Below are positions 4,562-5,519 of a stretch of 5,519 nt of DNA, piece after piece (positions within the stretch are counted from its first letter, which is position 1; every line of letters begins with the position of its first letter). A program made the position numbers and the translations under genes. Source of the stretch: Comamonadaceae bacterium (GTDB lineage Bacteria; Pseudomonadota; Gammaproteobacteria; Burkholderiales; Burkholderiaceae_C); assembly GCA_947458345.1 (NCBI GenBank), contig CANHBU010000155.1:1-5519 (forward strand). The letters run 5' to 3'. The notes below the pieces were generated by a model. The model was not told where the DNA came from. It worked only from the letters and a program-made list of their open reading frames with translations, and did no database searches.

Positions 4562-5519
4562 TCCTCGTGGATGCCGCACTGGCGCGCCGCCAGCAGGAGG
4601 GCCGGCCGATTCGCATCGGCCTGGTCGGGGCAGGCTTCATGGCCCGCGGCATCGTGCTGCAGGTGGCCCTATCGGTGCCGGGCATGCGCGTGGCTGCGAT
4701 TGCCAACCGCAGCCTGGCTGCAGCGCGGCTGGCCTACGAGCAGGCGGGCATCACCGACTCGGTGGCCGCAGACAGCGCCGTGCAATTGCAGCGCGCGCTC
4801 GACCAGGGGCTGCCCGCTTACACGCAAGATGCGCTGGCCCTGTGCCAGGCCGATGGCGTCGACGTCATCGTCGAGGCCACCGGCACCATTGAATATGCGG
4901 CCCATGTGACGATGCGGGCCATCGCCCACGGCAAGCACGTGGTGCTGATGAACGCCGAGCTCGACGGCACGCTCGGCCCCATCCTCAAGACCTACGCCGA
5001 CCGCGCCGGCGTGATCCTGACCAGCGCCGACGGTGACCAGCCCGGCGTGATGATGAACCTGTACCGCTTCGTCAAAGGCATCGGCATCAAGCCCGTGCTG
5101 TGCGGCAACATCAAGGGCCTGCACGACCCCTACCGCACACCGGCCACGCAAGCGGCTTTTGCCGCCCAGTGGGGACAAAACCCGCACATGGTGACCTCGT
5201 TTGCTGACGGCACCAAAATCTCTTTTGAAAACGCCATCGTGGCCAACGGCACCGGCATGCGCGTGGCCCGTCGAGGCATGCACGGCCCAAGTGTGAGTGC
5301 AGGCACACCCATTGAAGACGTCGCGGCGCTGTACCCCTTGCACGACCTGATAGAAGGCCCGGGCATCGTCGACTATGTCGTCGGCGCGCGGCCCGCACCG
5401 GGGGTCTATGTGCTGGGCACGCATGCGCATCCCCAGCAGCGCCACTACCTGCACCTTTACAAGCTCGGTCAGGGGCCGCTGTATTGCTTTTACACCCCCT
5501 ATCACCTGTGCCACTTTGA
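4558..5519 (+). CDS. Homoserine dehydrogenase-like NAD(P)-dependent oxidoreductase, SAF-domain family (C-terminal part beyond window)
   Basis: 320 complete codons are present and the frame is open at the right edge, so the C terminus is missing. After a short lead, IRIGLVGAGFMARG (18-31) gives a Rossmann G-x-G-x4-G loop. VEATGT (105-110), NAELDGTLGP, SADGDQPG (156-163), FTSF-type TSFADGTK (213-220) with the downstream E224 and VANGTG (228-233), and a closing PYHLCHF (314-320) match the family annotated as predicted homoserine dehydrogenase with a C-terminal SAF domain (COG4091 type). Full members are longer, around 430 residues, so roughly a quarter is likely outside. The family is mostly of unknown substrate. 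Its start ATG overlaps the epimerase stop (ATGA), which points to a joint role in nucleotide-sugar modification, such as reducing a keto sugar or processing a branched-chain intermediate, rather than amino-acid synthesis. Family fairly secure; reaction unknown. Confidence 0.82.
   Translation, partial: MILVDAALARRQQEGRPIRIGLVGAGFMARGIVLQVALSVPGMRVAAIANRSLAAARLAYEQAGITDSVAADSAVQLQRALDQGLPAYTQDALALCQADGVDVIVEATGTIEYAAHVTMRAIAHGKHVVLMNAELDGTLGPILKTYADRAGVILTSADGDQPGVMMNLYRFVKGIGIKPVLCGNIKGLHDPYRTPATQAAFAAQWGQNPHMVTSFADGTKISFENAIVANGTGMRVARRGMHGPSVSAGTPIEDVAALYPLHDLIEGPGIVDYVVGARPAPGVYVLGTHAHPQQRHYLHLYKLGQGPLYCFYTPYHLCHF

Noticed and set aside
2960..4579. 539-codon open frame on the minus strand across rfbF and the epimerase gene
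   Set aside because: It lies entirely opposite well-recognised genes, has no family-like motifs, and long antisense frames are expected in GC-rich coding DNA.
4669..5514. 281-codon minus-strand open frame rich in His, Val and Gly
   Set aside because: Mirror frame of the oxidoreductase gene; no start signal or recognisable motif.

Overview
The window is GC-rich and densely coded. It encodes Proteobacterial-type proteins and shows features common in high-GC Betaproteobacteria (strong GC bias at codon third positions, GTG/TTG as candidate starts, tight gene packing). A Burkholderiales-like organism is my inference; no rRNA or other marker is present to confirm it. I see no tRNA, rRNA, CRISPR array, insertion sequence or attachment site.

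Layout. (1) Positions 1-438, minus strand: the N-terminal 146 codons of an ABC transporter ATPase of the nitrate/sulfonate/taurine importer type, cut by the window edge exactly after the LSGG of its signature motif. A perfect 17-bp dyad (459-475) just upstream of its start looks like a repressor operator. (2) Positions 439-737: a non-coding divergent intergenic region with short palindromes. (3) Positions 738-1745, plus: galE, UDP-glucose 4-epimerase, with a TTG start and a plausible weak terminator right after its stop. (4) Positions 1746-1976: non-coding, with a strong GC hairpin and a good sigma70-type promoter candidate. (5) Positions 1977-3110: a core-2/I-branching-like (GT14) glycosyltransferase. 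(6) Positions 3185-3958: rfbF, glucose-1-phosphate cytidylyltransferase. (7) Positions 4016-4561: an RmlC-type sugar-nucleotide 3,5-epimerase. (8) From 4558 to the window end: a predicted homoserine-dehydrogenase-like NAD(P) oxidoreductase (SAF-domain family), overlapping the previous gene by ATGA and running off the right edge.

How they work together. From 738 rightward this reads as the start of a surface-polysaccharide (O-antigen, capsule or exopolysaccharide) locus. GalE supplies UDP-galactose and/or UDP-GalNAc. RfbF makes CDP-glucose, the committed precursor of CDP-6-deoxy and branched sugars. The RmlC-like epimerase and the oxidoreductase probably modify a CDP-4-keto-6-deoxy sugar, and the GT14-like protein transfers a sugar. 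The enzyme that must link RfbF to the epimerase, CDP-glucose 4,6-dehydratase, is not in the window and is expected just downstream. The most interesting question is what sugar this cytidylyltransferase / 3,5-epimerase / homoserine-dehydrogenase-like set makes, because it differs from the classical ddhABCD set for 3,6-dideoxyhexoses. The ABC gene at the left edge belongs to a separate, divergently transcribed locus.
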